Source of the DNA: Clarkia xantiana subsp. parviflora
Taxonomy: Eukaryota > Streptophyta > Magnoliopsida > Myrtales > Onagraceae
Assembly: GCA_036873135.1 (NCBI GenBank)
Contig: JAPTYO010000001.1
Coordinates: 40,944,774 to 41,008,773 of the forward strand
DNA: 64,000 bases
Reading direction: 5' to 3'
The position numbers and the translations under genes are program-made. Shown here in pieces: positions 1 through 11,448 of the stretch; positions within the stretch are counted from its first letter, which is position 1; each line of letters begins with the position of its first letter. The notes under the pieces were generated by a model. The model made no database searches, was not told the origin of the DNA, and saw only the letters and a list, made by a program, of their open reading frames with translations.

Positions 1-154
1 GGCTGACCCTCATCAGCAAGATCCAGTTCTTCCTTCATGGGATTGATATGATCCTTCAAGAGTTTAAATTGAAGTGCAAGTGGTATGCAAGAGTGGAAGT
101 AGCTAGCTAGGGTGACATTTATACTAATACTAATAGGGTGACATTCGCAATAGA

Positions 155-184
<30 letters not shown>

Positions 185-189
<5 letters not shown>

Positions 190-1720
190 GAATGGGCTAG
201 TAGCGGCGACCCTGAGCTTTTCTGCTCATGGTCTGGGTTATTTCCGACCAGACTTAGCAAGCAACCAGCGCACGCACTTACCTCATCAATATAGTCCCAC
301 CAGCAGCCTAGTATATCCAAGAGGCCTGCCCGTGCCTAGTTCTATTCGCCTCCTTATATGTCTGACGCGGTGTATAGCAGGCATGACCTGATTTTTTTAA
401 TAGAATTATTTATTTAATAACAAGTTGTTAACTGAACTTTTTAAAATACGAACAATTCTCAATCAAACTAATTAATACAAACTCATAATTTGCTAATTAG
501 GTCTAAAATAAGTTCTTAATCAAACAGCAATTTATTTTAGTCCATTTGCAAATTATTATTATTTAAAAAAAAATTGCTACGAACTCCTTATACTTTGAAA
601 GTTTAGACAGCAATTTTTTTTTATTTAACACTAATTTAAGCATCGACCAATGGGAAACAACAAAAGTGGGTTTAGGTTTGTGGTAGTATAATAATGGGAC
701 ACGTATAAGATTAAGAACAAAGGACAGTAGTAGAATCCGACCTGCCCTATCGGCTTAGTCATAATATTTGGATTTGACTGTGTTAGACAAACTCATGCTT
801 ACGTAGTTATTTAGGTCCTTTAACTCTTTAACACAACATTTAATACATTACTATATTTTTTTTTTTTTTTTTAAATGGGATTGTAGTTACGATTATATGT
901 TCATCATATTAACGTAATGTTCAGACTCTTATGCTCACGATTTAGAGTTTTTTTTTTCTAATTATTATTAGTAAATAATCAGTGTGTACTGACCTCATCA
1001 ATGTATCTCCACGGATGTTGACCTGTTAAGTATAGTTCTACTCACCATTTCATATGAATGACGTTGTATGTGTGTCAGGCGAGACCTAATTTTAATCAGA
1101 TCACCGCATTGTGTCATCGAGGGGTTTCGAACTGGAACTTTAGAGTGAAATCACATGAATGCTCTTAACCACTAGACCAACATTACATGTGGTATTGATA
1201 ATTGTTATTTTTGTCAACTCAAGGAATAAGCTAGTAGTGGCGAATCTAAAAATATCCCGCTACATAATGTATTTGTGGGCACTCCTGCTCACACAGTCCG
1301 GGGTCTTTCTGATCATACTAATTAGTTAACAACATGTGCATGCATTGACCCCGTCAATGTAGTATCACCAGTAGACTAGTATAGTCAAGAGGGTCGACCC
1401 GTTAAGCCATGTAATTCGACTCGCTTCTTTATATGCCCGAGGCGAAATGTGGGTCAAACGGGATGTAATTTATTAAATCAGGTCACTATTAGGTGACTCC
1501 CTAATAAGTTTCAAACTTAAGCTTCATAGTCAAACTATATGAGAGTAAGCGCTCTTAACCAGTAGATTATCATTGTCGGTGGTATCGATAATTAACTTTT
1601 TGCCAACAATAGGTCTGTGCAAGCTAGTAGTATTGAGCATAAATCCACCGGTTTAAGATATTTTCCGACCTGCTTAATGTACAATTAGTGCATACACCGG
1701 TACCGTCAGTATTAGAGTAA
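185..1720. repeat. Degenerate repeat array with SINE-like units
   Basis: Three to four diverged copies of one sequence lie head to tail: about 185-400, 960-1205, 1206-1612 and 1612-1720. Shared words are ctagtag..ggcga at one end, a cacttacctcatcaatatagt-like block in the middle, and gctcttaaccactaga followed by ggtattgataatt near the other end. No open reading frame of note lies in it. A pure T/A run at about 151-190 precedes the first copy. The copies are too diverged to place exact borders. Confidence 0.5.
960..1205 (-). repeat. tRNA-derived SINE-like element
   Basis: On the minus strand this copy starts with a tRNA-like head. A block tggtctagtggttaag (1162-1179) matches the RNA polymerase III A box. 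About 30 bp downstream, agttcgaaacc (1123-1133) matches a B box at nearly every position. The head does not fold into a full tRNA cloverleaf that I can see, and a body of about 160 bp follows. This order is that of a plant tRNA-derived SINE. A weaker copy with a decayed B box lies at about 1480-1570. Confidence 0.5.
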
Positions 1721-1812
1721 TTAGCGTAATAATAAAATTTTAAAAAACGGAACAAATGACGAAATGAAGGAATTAGTATAGCAATATTTTTTTTGCATTT
1801 TTGTATTCGTGG

Positions 1813-2109
1813 CAGATCCCGACCCAGTTCGCGCTTTCGCTCCCGTTATGCGCTAAGTAAACGATCGTCGCAGCAGCCGAAGCGCCGGCCGTAATAAGAG
1901 CAAGCATTATCTGGAAAATTCACCAAAAAAAATAAGCATTAGCTCGATTGGTAATTAATAGTGATGTTATATAGTAAGGACTTACAGATTCGAAGATGAT
2001 CAGTATAGCCCTAGTGATTGCCAGTGTGCTTTTAAATATATGGAAGACTGATAATAGAAGAGAAACAACGAGATAAGCGCAGACAATAGAGTTTGAAACC
2101 ACAAAAAAC
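1813..2109 (-). pseudogene. Truncated tandem copy of the CASP gene
   Basis: This is a partial duplicate of the CASP gene at 6956-8384, in the same orientation. Exon 2 is complete (1986-2109, 124 nt, the same length as in the parent) and still has AG acceptor and GTAAGT donor sites. Its reading frame is open with a few changes; the conserved Asp of the third membrane segment (IIFDT in the parent) reads IIFES here. Exon 3 is kept only from its acceptor to the codons VGIC (1813-1910), after which homology stops, so the fourth membrane segment is lost. Exon 1 is absent; that position holds an ACCGG-rich repeat. The intervening intron is 75 bp, against 120 bp in the parent. Similarity to the parent's upstream region reappears at about 2669-2740. 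No start codon, so a pseudogene. Confidence 0.85.
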
Positions 2110-2149
2110 CTGCAAATCATAAAAAAGCATTCATCTATTACCTGCAAAA

Positions 2150-2640
2150 CTGGACCGGACATCGAACCGGCTAGCTGCCAAGTTCTCAGTCCGATCGCTT
2201 AGACCAACGGTCCAGCACATCAAGGATTTAATGGTTTTGAAACAATGTTTTGAAAAGTAAACCGGACCGGCGGTCGGATCATGAACATGCCACACAAAAG
2301 TTTCGGTTCTAGTAAAATATCAGAATGTAAACAATCATCAACCCAATTTGATAAGTGAATATTGAGTTGGACGGGATAAATCGGTGCTTGTTCGTTGGGT
2401 GAAAGACAAATAAAACTAACACGGGCAGTGCCTGAAGGTTTAGAATTGAAGGTTGGACTCCGTTTTTTTTAATAACTATGGACAGGGTCGATCTGATTCA
2501 GACCGAAAACTATCAACATTACCGGTTTAAAGTCTAATCCGGTTTTCAAATTAGTTTCAGAGTTCCAATGACTTTTTCTTTTTGGCATGCATGATCATGA
2601 CAGTCGAACCGGCACCGGTTTTCTATAAACCGTCGAATTG
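2150..2640. repeat. ACCGG-rich interspersed repeat
   Basis: The stretch has many ACCGG/CCGGT words at both ends (gaccggacatcgaaccgg near 2152; gaaccggcaccggttttc near 2607) around an AT-rich middle. It sits where exon 1 of the CASP pseudogene should be and may have replaced it. Related ACCGG-rich repeats lie at 8740-9050, 49993-50317 and 51614-51930. Borders and target duplication are not clear. Confidence 0.4.
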
Positions 2641-2739
2641 TGGGTTTTGCCCTAACATTATCAACTACAGGTGTTTGGCAGCAATACAGGTTCACGATAT
2701 ATTATGTTCAATGGTCAACATTTGAAGGTCAAAAGGGTC

Positions 2740-3180
2740 TGAGGTGTCAACGGGGCGGGTATCCTCAGCCCCGGACCTGCCACCGCGTGTCAACCCCCAT
2801 ACATCCCGCGGGACGGGTCGCGCCGCATGTGGAAAATAATTTTTCTTATAATCTTTAAACCTTAAAATTTATGTTTACCGTATCCAAATTTAAATCACAA
2901 ATTATAAATTTAATTTAAAATTCATTTTTTTTTGTCAAACTCATTAAGATTCTTGTTATTTTGATTATATGTTATATTGCTCATTTAATTTTATAAAATA
3001 TATACATATATATATATATCCTGAGGTGGTACGGATCAGCGTGGCCCCACGACCCTAACACGAACCCGTTCCACAAATCACGAATCGGTAGGGCGAAATC
3101 TGGGTAAGTATCCGCGGATCAACGAGTACCCGTGATCTGTTGGTACCACGAAGCCAAAACTTTTTTTCAGTAGGGCAACA
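2740..3180. repeat. GC-rich repeat remnants
   Basis: Two GC-rich blocks (about 2740-2830 and 3020-3160) flank AT-rich DNA. The first begins with ggtgtcaacggggcggg, which resembles the ends of the hAT-type MITEs elsewhere in the window. I see no gene here and no clean terminal repeats. Confidence 0.3.
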
Positions 3181-3952
3181 TTTTCAGTTAAAAAAAATTA
3201 ATTTATATAAAAAAGCATTATAACTACTATATAGTGACTAAAATAAATATTTATAGTAATGATTGAAGGAATTATGGATAGAATTATTTCGATATATATC
3301 TATGATAATGTCATTTATAATTAAATAGATAACAATAATAAGATATAAATATTTTTACATAATTAAAAGATTTATTGATTTATGTCTAATGATGCCTATG
3401 GGATATGTTATAAAAACTAAAAAGTAGCTTATAATTTCTTAAATATATCTATTAGCATTTACAGTTTGAAATAAATTAACTCTATGGTTTGCCTAATTTT
3501 GTAAAAAAAAAATCACAGTCTTAAAAAAAGTACAAAATTACTAAATCACTAATCTAAATATTTTTATAGTTTGAATAAATAAAATTATATAATTACTATG
3601 TTTTTCTGAGAAGTATTTACTATAAATTATACTAAATGCATTATGCTAGTATGTATATATAATTAAAATGAAAGAGATTAATGTTCTATTACTTATTAGT
3701 TAATGTACTATTTTTTTTATTTATTTCTCAGACAATCTTTTATTGTGAAAATTATTTGACAATTTCTTGTTTGTGAATGAGTAAATAGTGGCAAAAAGAA
3801 ACGAAAAATAAAAGACAGTTAATGCAAGCTAAAAGCAAAAAAAGAAGGCATCTGCTAAAACAAAAACTAAAGAAAGGCATTAAACAAGTAGTAAAAAATC
3901 AGTGGGGGCAAATGAGACAACTTCTTGAAAGTGTATATACATAAATGTAAAT

Positions 3953-4648
3953 TAGGGGTGAGCAAATATCCCGAGAGGCTCAAAATCCCGCCCGTTCCGC
4001 CCTAGCCCGTCCCAAAAAGCCCGTCCCAAAAATGTGCCCAAGTCCTAATGGGCGGGACTTTTCTTCTCAACTAGGGCTCGGGCTAGGGCTAGGGCTTTTT
4101 TACGAAGTCCCAAAAGACCCGTCCCGTCCCTTTTTGCTAACTTATCAGCTATAAATTATAGTTAGTTAAGTTAACTTTAGTGATGACTCGGGTTGAAGTT
4201 CGATTTGATCTGGATTTGTATTTATAACTTGTTATATCTGAATTGTTGGTGACTTTGTGTTAGAGTCTTGGTAAAACTTAGTTTTGGAGCCATTGGTGAA
4301 CTATTTTGGAGAACCAAGTTATGTGTTGAACTTGGTGTTCTTACAAGTGACAAAATGTTTGAGTGATTTCGTCGTTTTATGGTGAACTTTGTGGTGAACT
4401 TTGTTGCTGTTCTGTGTTTGGTTATGGTTTAAGTAAATTGAGTATGATTTTTTTTTTTTTGAACTTGGATGAGAATTTGGGTTTGTCCCATTTGTCCCTA
4501 GTCCCTGTAGGCCCGTGGTGGGCGGGCTTTTTCCTACTAGCTAGGGCTCGGGATAGGGTTCGGGACAGCCATTAAGCGGCCTTAGTTTTAGGACTTGGGC
4601 CATTTTTTAGAAAAAAAAACCCGCTCATCTGTCTCATGCTCAGCCCTA
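3953..4648. mobile_element. hAT-type MITE (GC-rich ends)
   Basis: The terminal inverted repeat is TAGGGGTGAGCA at the left and TGCTCAGCCCTA at the right. Flanking 8-mers atgtaaat (3945-3952) and atacaaat (4649-4656) match at six of eight positions, as expected for an old 8-bp hAT target duplication. The ends are rich in cccgtcccg words and the middle is AT-rich. There is no transposase; short open frames inside are chance readings of the repeat. Confidence 0.7.
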
Positions 4649-5254
4649 ATACAAATGGTTGATGTTCAGTGGGGGCAATTGCCCACACTTGACTCTTCAT
4701 GCCGTCGTCCCTGCTTGTTGACACAATGTAGAACTAAAGAAGAAACACTTTATAGCAATCTGAGCTTTGACTGGTCGTGTAATGTTGTTTGTCCAAACAT
4801 TTTTCGGCTTTTCCCACTTGTTTGACATTGACTGGTGATTAACCAACATATGCACTATACACATCAATATCATAACTCTACCATCAACCTAGTGTAGTAA
4901 AAAACCTAGTATAGTAAAAAGTCCGATATGTTAAGCCCAAGTCCAATACTGCACATTAATCTATTTTCTTAATTCACTATAATATAGTTTATGTCTAATC
5001 TAAATTATTTACTTGATTATATTTATATTATCTAAAACCTACACCAACATGTTTTTTCAATTAAAGACATTCAACGAATCAAGTACTTATATGAAAATTT
5101 ATATAAGACAAAAAAAAGTATGAAACTTATACATATACCATTTTCATACTAATATATATATAATATTATATATAAATTCTTATGAATAAATAAATAAAAC
5201 TAGTGAGTTGATCTTACATATTAACATACGATGTATACACATACCATTTTATTA

Positions 5255-6016
5255 GAGTTAATAACCTATGAAAGGTCTAAAGTTTGGTCAATGTTAACGA
5301 AGAGGTCTGAAGTTTAAAATGTTAATATGAGATGTCTGAAGTTTAAACTTTGTGGTTTTCCGTCCAAATTTTCTATCAAATTTAACAGAACCACGTGAAA
5401 TGTCTGATTTATCCATTTGCAATATTTTAAATAAATTAAAAGTTTAATTAATGGAACATGAAATGACAAAAATACCCCTTTCACTAATTAAAACATAACC
5501 CAACTCCGGCCACCACTCGACTCTGGCGACCACCACCAAGGCCTGCCACCACCCAACTCCGGCGACCCCCACCGCGGCCCCGATTGGGCCCAAATCGGGG
5601 CCACAGAGCTACGATCGGAGCCGGTGGCTCCGATTTGGGCCCAATCGGGGCCGCGATTGTCGTCGCCGGAGTTGGGTGGTGGTCGCCGGAGCCGGGTGGT
5701 GGTTGCCGGAGTCAGAATGGTGGTCGCCGGAGTCGGGGTGGATTTCGGAGCCGTTGTGGCTTTAAGGGCATTTTCGTCTTTTCATTCAAGTATGTGAGGG
5801 GCACACTTGGATATAAAGGCATTTTTGAAATTTAATTTTATTTCTGGTCACATGCCAAGCACATGACCAATTTCCGTCAGTTTTAACGGAAAAAATTAAC
5901 GGAGACCTCTTATATCAACAAAATTGAAACCTCAGACATCTCATATTAACATTTGAAACTTCAGACCTCTCCGGTTAACACGGGCCAAACTTCAGACCTT
6001 TCATAGGTTATTAACC
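5255..6016. mobile_element. Long-TIR element with GC-rich core (MULE-like)
   Basis: Arms of about 100 bp are inverted copies of each other: gttaataacctatgaaagg at the left and its complement at the right, each followed by gtctgaagttt-type text. The core (about 5500-5760) is GC-rich with repeated ggtggtcgccgg and cccgattgggccc words. Flanking 9-mers attttatta and tttttattt agree at seven of nine positions, which would suit a Mutator-type insertion. No transposase is present. The open frame across the core at 5584-5835 reads repeat sequence and is not considered a gene. Confidence 0.55.
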
Positions 6017-6029
6017 TTTTTATTTACTA

Positions 6030-6065
<36 letters not shown>

Positions 6066-6955
6066 CATGCAAGTGTAAAGTAAATTTTATTTTAAGTTCG
6101 AAACATAAAATACAACTTTAAATAAAATAAATTATTTAAGTTACTTTCAAGTAAAATAATGTGACGCCCAGAACATGGAACGGAAAAATATATTATACTC
6201 ACTATTACTCACAAATGTAATCTTCACTCTCTAAATTTTCCCTTTCTATGTAGAATTTTAGTGTCCACTCAATATTGTTAAACTTGAATGACTTCTGTTA
6301 ATAGGGAAAGTCATTGTCTAAGAGCAACCTTGCAAGTTGTAGCAACAATTCAAGCAAAAACATCTTGAAGCTTGCATTTGCAAATGATTGAGACTATCTA
6401 TTTTTAATTATGTGGGTCCAAAAGGTAATGATGAAGTCATCAATATTTTATCTCTATTTTATCGGAATATATATATATATATATATGCATATATAAATTC
6501 CTCTTTTCTTCACATTTTATTTCTGTTTTTTATAACTTGTAACTTTTTACCACGATGTCTGATTGACTCACGGTCAGTTGCGTTGCGTTCGTAATTTTTC
6601 AAACTTCAAATTAAGACATACTGAAATGCGTATTTCTGATATATTAGGTCCACGATGTTTCGTGCGCGCCAAGTATTGTGACTTCACTTGATCTTCAGTT
6701 CTACTTGTCACAGTATTTTCAAACCCTGTCCAAAATCAGATGTTTACAGTATCCCTATATTACCAAGTTAAACATTCTCATAGATCTCCCTCCCTGAAAA
6801 TATTGAATTCTCATAATCCAAACGGTCATCTAGAGTAATACATCATATCCATAATAGAATATTCCCATAGAATCGACATCAATTCTTCATGACTCTTTTA
6901 TGAAAAAATGACTTATACAATATATATGCAAAATAAATAAACCCGAACTAGCTAT
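6017..6955. other. Gene-free AT-rich stretch
   Basis: It holds a (TA)n run at 6037-6062, another at about 6470-6488, and otherwise AT-rich DNA downstream of the CASP stop codon. I see no supported gene. Confidence 0.5.
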
Positions 6956-8384
6956 CTAGTGTCGAGTTATAGCGACAGCAGACAAAACGACGAGAACGAT
7001 CAAAGCTATAGCCGCGAGAAAAGCACCCGTCAGTGAAGCCGATACCCTCTCGCACATCGAGATATACTGGTTGCAGATCCCGACCCAGTTCGCGCTTTCG
7101 CTTCCGTTATGTGCTAAGTAAACAATCGTAGCTGCAGCTGAAGCCCCAGCTGTTATAAGAGCAAGCATTATCTGCAATATGTTGTATAGCAATTAATTGT
7201 TCTATTAGCTCGATAATCATTCCACGTAAATATATATATGCATGGGCCATGCATCATATAGCTAGTATTATAATTATTAGTAGGTACGTACAGTATCGAA
7301 GATGATCAATATAGCCCTGGTGATCGCCACTGTACTTTTGAAGATGTGGAAGACTGATAACGCCAGTGAAACAACGAGATATGCGCAGACAATGGAGTTG
7401 GAAACCACAAAGAACCTGCACATATATATATATATATTTATTTATTTTGAGGAATCAAAGGAAAATCATCATATATTGTTTGGGTAAATGTGCAACTAAT
7501 TAATTAATTTGTTTTTTCCTTTTTAATTAGCTAGCCAAACTTTTGAAAATGAAACAATCGGATACCTCCGTCCAATTTTACGTTAAATCTAACATAATTT
7601 GTCATGTGATCCTTACGTGATTGACAATAAAGTATATATAGTAGCTTTTTAAAAAAATATTTTGGTTTTTTACGGGTATTCTCGAGGGACCCGTTAAGAG
7701 GGCAGCATATTTAATTAGCATGCTCGCTACAAACCTAAAATAATTCTCGTTCGCATGGGCAATAGGGACACAGCCCGTAAGTGTTGCCCATGAACCGGGG
7801 CGTCTAAAATACTAACGGTTCTTGAAGTGGTTCATCTCTATTCTAGAACTATATCTGAAACTGGTCCAGTTCCGGACCTGTTTTTTTCCCCAACCCTAGC
7901 GAAGGGTGTCAATTCAGCTTATCATCACATGAAGAGTAAGTGACAAATTTTGTCAAATTTTAATATCAAATTGGACGGAAATACCTAATATAATTGCTCA
8001 TTCTTACATAAGTCTGACTAGTTATTTGGTTAAAAAATGTTATCTAATAACTAGTTACATTTCTAGTAAAGTTCAACTAGTTGTATGATTATTTACCTTT
8101 ACATTTTCCAAAGTGACTACTACAATAATTAATATATATATATATACTTACGTGAATGAAGGAAGGTGATTGAACTGCGCCTTGAGCATCCCAACTTCAG
8201 ACGAGAAACTCATATGATTCTGGGTGATCATTCCCATTGCCACCGCGCTCGACATCGCTCCGACAGCCGCAAATAAACGCAGAACCAAATCCGCTATCGA
8301 CATTCCTCGATTCACCGCCTTTTTTGGAGGTGATCCAGTTTCCGATACTTGATCTTCTTCAACAGATTTGATCTTCTTCGCCAT
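6956..8384 (-). CDS. Casparian strip membrane protein (CASP family)
   Basis: CASP proteins are four-span plasma-membrane proteins; in the endodermis they form the scaffold that directs Casparian strip lignin deposition. Exons on the minus strand are 8384-8152, 7415-7292 and 7171-6956, giving 190 aa. All introns are GT-AG, and phases fit (exon 1 ends two bases into a codon, exon 2 is 124 nt). The start is the ATG at 8384 (context AAAATGGC), not the upstream in-frame TTG. A basic, Ser/Glu-rich cytosolic tail (residues 1-28) precedes membrane spans at about 30-52, 79-102, 112-138 and 163-187. Family hallmarks are Arg36 in span 1 (LVLRLF), Asp in span 3 (IIFDT), and the second loop [19 protein letters not shown] with two Cys. 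The first extracellular loop is less typical of the core CASPs, so a CASP-like (CASPL1) member remains possible. Confidence 0.9.
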
Positions 8385-8520
8385 TTTCTTATCTACTCGA
8401 TCGATCAATGCTTCGGAAATGAACTAGGATTATTATATGTGTTAATTTATGTATGATTTTCAAGTTTTTGAAGAGATGGTTGCTGAGAGTTGATGAAGAG
8501 GGTTTAAAATGGGGTTGGGG

Positions 8521-8527
8521 TTTATAT
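8521..8527 (-). promoter_or_regulatory. TATA box of the CASP gene
   Basis: On the minus strand the sequence reads CCATATAAACCCC, about 140 bp upstream of the ATG. It is the best TATA-like site in the proximal promoter. Part of the region just upstream (about 8531-8620) is also present, diverged, beside the CASP pseudogene. Confidence 0.5.
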
Positions 8528-8739
8528 GGAGGGGGTGTTTGGCAGCAAGACCGTTCTAGTTCACGATTGGGGATATAGTATTGGTCAATGGCCTAATTTA
8601 AGGTCAAAACTCAAAAGGGTCTTGTTGACCTTAGCCAAAAAAAAAAAAGACTTCTATGACTTACGTATAGAGTTGGAGTTGGCCAAACTTTTTTAGGCTT
8701 CTCGCACGCTTTTGGGTCTTGGTTTATCATGGCGGAATA

Positions 8740-9060
8740 GTATGTTTGGAACCGGTTCTGTACCGGTTTGGAACTATTTTGCAAAAATATAGTTATGGTT
8801 CGGTTCAGAATTAACCCGGGTCATTTTTATGAGGGTCTGTACTACTTTTTTTGAAAAAAATAAAAACTAGTTCAAAATCGGTTTTGGTCCAATGGAAAAC
8901 CGATTTTGTAGAAGTATACTTACGATTCATGGAACTGATTTACTCTTTTCAGACCTTGCTTGTTTGGAACCGGTCCAGACTAGACCGGTTCCAAACAAAT
9001 CGGTTCAAAACTAGTTCAAAACCGGTTTGGTTTGAATGCCAAACCCTGATTATAAGCGCT
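8740..9060. repeat. ACCGG-rich inverted-end repeat
   Basis: It begins tttggaaccggttctgtacc and ends with ggtttggtttgaatgccaaac, with several accggttt words between. It looks like a small DNA-transposon remnant. A 74-codon open frame inside (8851-9075) is repeat sequence. No clear target duplication. Confidence 0.4.
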
Positions 9061-10590
9061 ATTGTGAATGAATGAGCAGGAAATTCCGAATATTATGTAG
9101 CAGAAATGAGCACAGGGTAGCCACTACCATCCAATTTTTTTCACATTAAAAAAAATTAAGAATGAGTAATTTGGTTTTGGACTAATTTACTAGGGTAGCA
9201 TAAGTAAAGCCCTGAGTGAGTGACTGTAGTTGCTAATCAAGTTTGATTGAACCCCTAAAAAAGAAAAAGAAAAAAGAATTCATATTGATGTAAACATTTT
9301 GATTAAAGTGAATATCATGGTCACATACGGCCTTATGTCTCTATGGCATAGTCTTTACTATGAAATAAATAAATATACTGTGAAAGTCTAATCACAATCT
9401 CGAATCGACTCTCATATAGTTATACGATTTGTGATGTCTCAAGTTATGCTTAAGCTACCGTTTTCACTATTTAAACTCAGTTTAATTGAGTCGGTTATCA
9501 TTAATCCTCACTTAGCTTTAAAAATGAAGAATTATGATTAAACTTATACTTAATTTTCGCAAAACTCGAAAATGATGATTAGTTAGTATTTTATAAATCT
9601 TGATAATATTATTTTGCAATTTCAGTCGGAAAGCATTAATGATATATATATAAACACTTTTAATTAGTGGGCATCTTTCTCTCGAAATAGTAACTTATTT
9701 TACCATTTAATCCCACCAACTTAACTAACCACACTCATAACTGTTTCTAAGTTGTGAGGCCCAACACTTAAATGATTGTAGGTTAATGCTGCCTTTTAAA
9801 TTAAATGCCTTGTCTGTCGACTTGTTTGCCGTTTAATTGGATCGAAAGTAGCAAACTCGTAGTTGTGACATTATCATAAAATAATTCAGTTAAAATAAAA
9901 TGGAAATATTTTATGGCCCTATTGCATTTTTTTTATTATAAAATAAAATGGAAATATTTTGGTTTTTAACCCCCATAAAAGAGATGTTAGTTTTCTTTTT
10001 TTCTCAAAAAGTGTTCTAAGCGGCTCTATTATGACAAAAATATCTGTAGCGTTATTATTTCATACTTAAAATAATATCCACTCACTTAATCCGTTTTTAG
10101 TTTTTTTTTATTATTGAAATGATTTTAAAAAAGTTGTTAAAAAAGAAACAAATTATATAGGGGAGGAACTGAAAAATATATATATATATATACTTACTTA
10201 AATATAGGGTTAGTTACCTAAAAAACAAACCTAATTGAAGTATTTTGCAAACAAGTTACATAAACCACACAAATACGAATTAGATCATATTGTTCACGTG
10301 ATACATAATTAACAAATTAATGTAATCTTTGTTAAAATACATTAGATGGATATTACTTGTTTAACTGTTATATTTTTAATGGAAAAACAAACATAGTTTG
10401 TTCTTTAATGTGTTTTAAATTAAAATTAGTTATTTTTTTTTCTTTTTAAGTTTGGGTTTTGTTAATCATAACTTAAAAGAAAATAAAGCAATATTGTTTC
10501 TCCCTCTCTGAAGAATTCTGTTGACCTTATTAATGAAATCAATGGCAGAGAACTGTGGGAGGATGGAATAGAAGAAAAGAAGGTTCTGTA
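9061..10590. other. Gene-free AT-rich stretch before the RING gene
   Basis: AT-rich DNA with poly-T runs, a local repeat of aaaataaaatggaaatatttt near 9895-9960, and a (TA)n run near 10177-10190. The last few hundred bases are likely promoter of the RING gene. I see no coding region. Confidence 0.5.
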
Positions 10591-10619
10591 CTTTCTTTCC
10601 GCTATATTAGGGTTTGTAC

Positions 10620-11448
10620 TACTACAGTCCTTGTCCTCCTTCAATTTCCCTTTGCCGCTCGATCATCAGCATCGATTTCCCCCTCGTAGCCGCCGGTGAG
10701 TTTCTCCTCCACTCTCTTTCAGTCTTTCGTTTCAGTTTTTTGTTTCGTTTGGGGAACGAATTCGTTAATTCTAGCTCTTGTATTACATGCTGCGTTATTT
10801 GTCGGATTCCATTTGGAACAGCTTCGTTCTAGCTAACTTTTCGATTTGGCAATTGGTTGCTGTGTCAATTGCAGCTGAAATAGGGCGTAATTGAGTGCAT
10901 AGTCACACATTTAGCTACAATATAGTGTGTATATTGTTCATTTTCTTTCATATTATGTCTTTCTCATGTTCATGCATCTCTCAATCTGGGTTCAGGTCTT
11001 GATTTATCACAGCATGAATGTTGGATTGAGTTAAAAAACTGAAGGTGTAGTGTTTGTATGGTAAATGTGCTGGGAATGTGAGGTTTCTGTTGATTATGCA
11101 AGTAGAAAAATATTGTGGATTGGAAGATATACCATTTGGAAATTGGAAGTGAAGGGTGATTTGTGAAGTTCTTGCAGTTGTTGCCTTATTAAATTTTACA
11201 TTATCAAGGTTCAGGTCTGGATTTAGCACAGCAGGAATCTTAGATTGAGCTCAAGAACTGAAGGTGCACTGTTTGTATGGTAAATGTGCTGGGTTTCTGT
11301 TGATTATGCAAGTGTGGATTGCAAGATATGTCAGTTGGAAGTGAAGGTTGATTAGAGAAGTTCTTGCAGCTGGTTTATTAGCAATTACATTATCAAGGAC
11401 CCGAAGCTTACAAAATCCGTATTTTGAGTTTGACATAAGATAGTAAAG
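10620..11448 (+). promoter_or_regulatory. 5' leader of the RING gene, with introns and a duplication
   Basis: A pyrimidine-rich leader (about 10620-10695) ends at a good donor, CGCCG|GTGAGT. Acceptor-like sites follow at 10874 (ttgcag), 11177 and 11369 (both cttgcag). Between them is a tandem duplication: 10989-11207 and 11208-11398 are copies of about 80% identity by eye, so the acceptor-like cttgcag is present twice. No transcript evidence is available; exon borders in the leader are inferred. Short open frames on either strand here are not considered genes. Confidence 0.55.

Noticed and set aside
1121..1179. Possible tRNA gene on the minus strand
   Set aside because: A and B boxes are present but no acceptor stem or full cloverleaf; better explained as a SINE head.
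4363..4825. Two open frames of 70-76 codons
   Set aside because: The first lies inside, and the second crosses the right end of, the hAT-type MITE; composition follows the repeat.
8385..8408. Upstream in-frame TTG as CASP start, adding eight residues
   Set aside because: Plant genes rarely start at TTG, and the ATG at 8384 has a strong context and fits family length.
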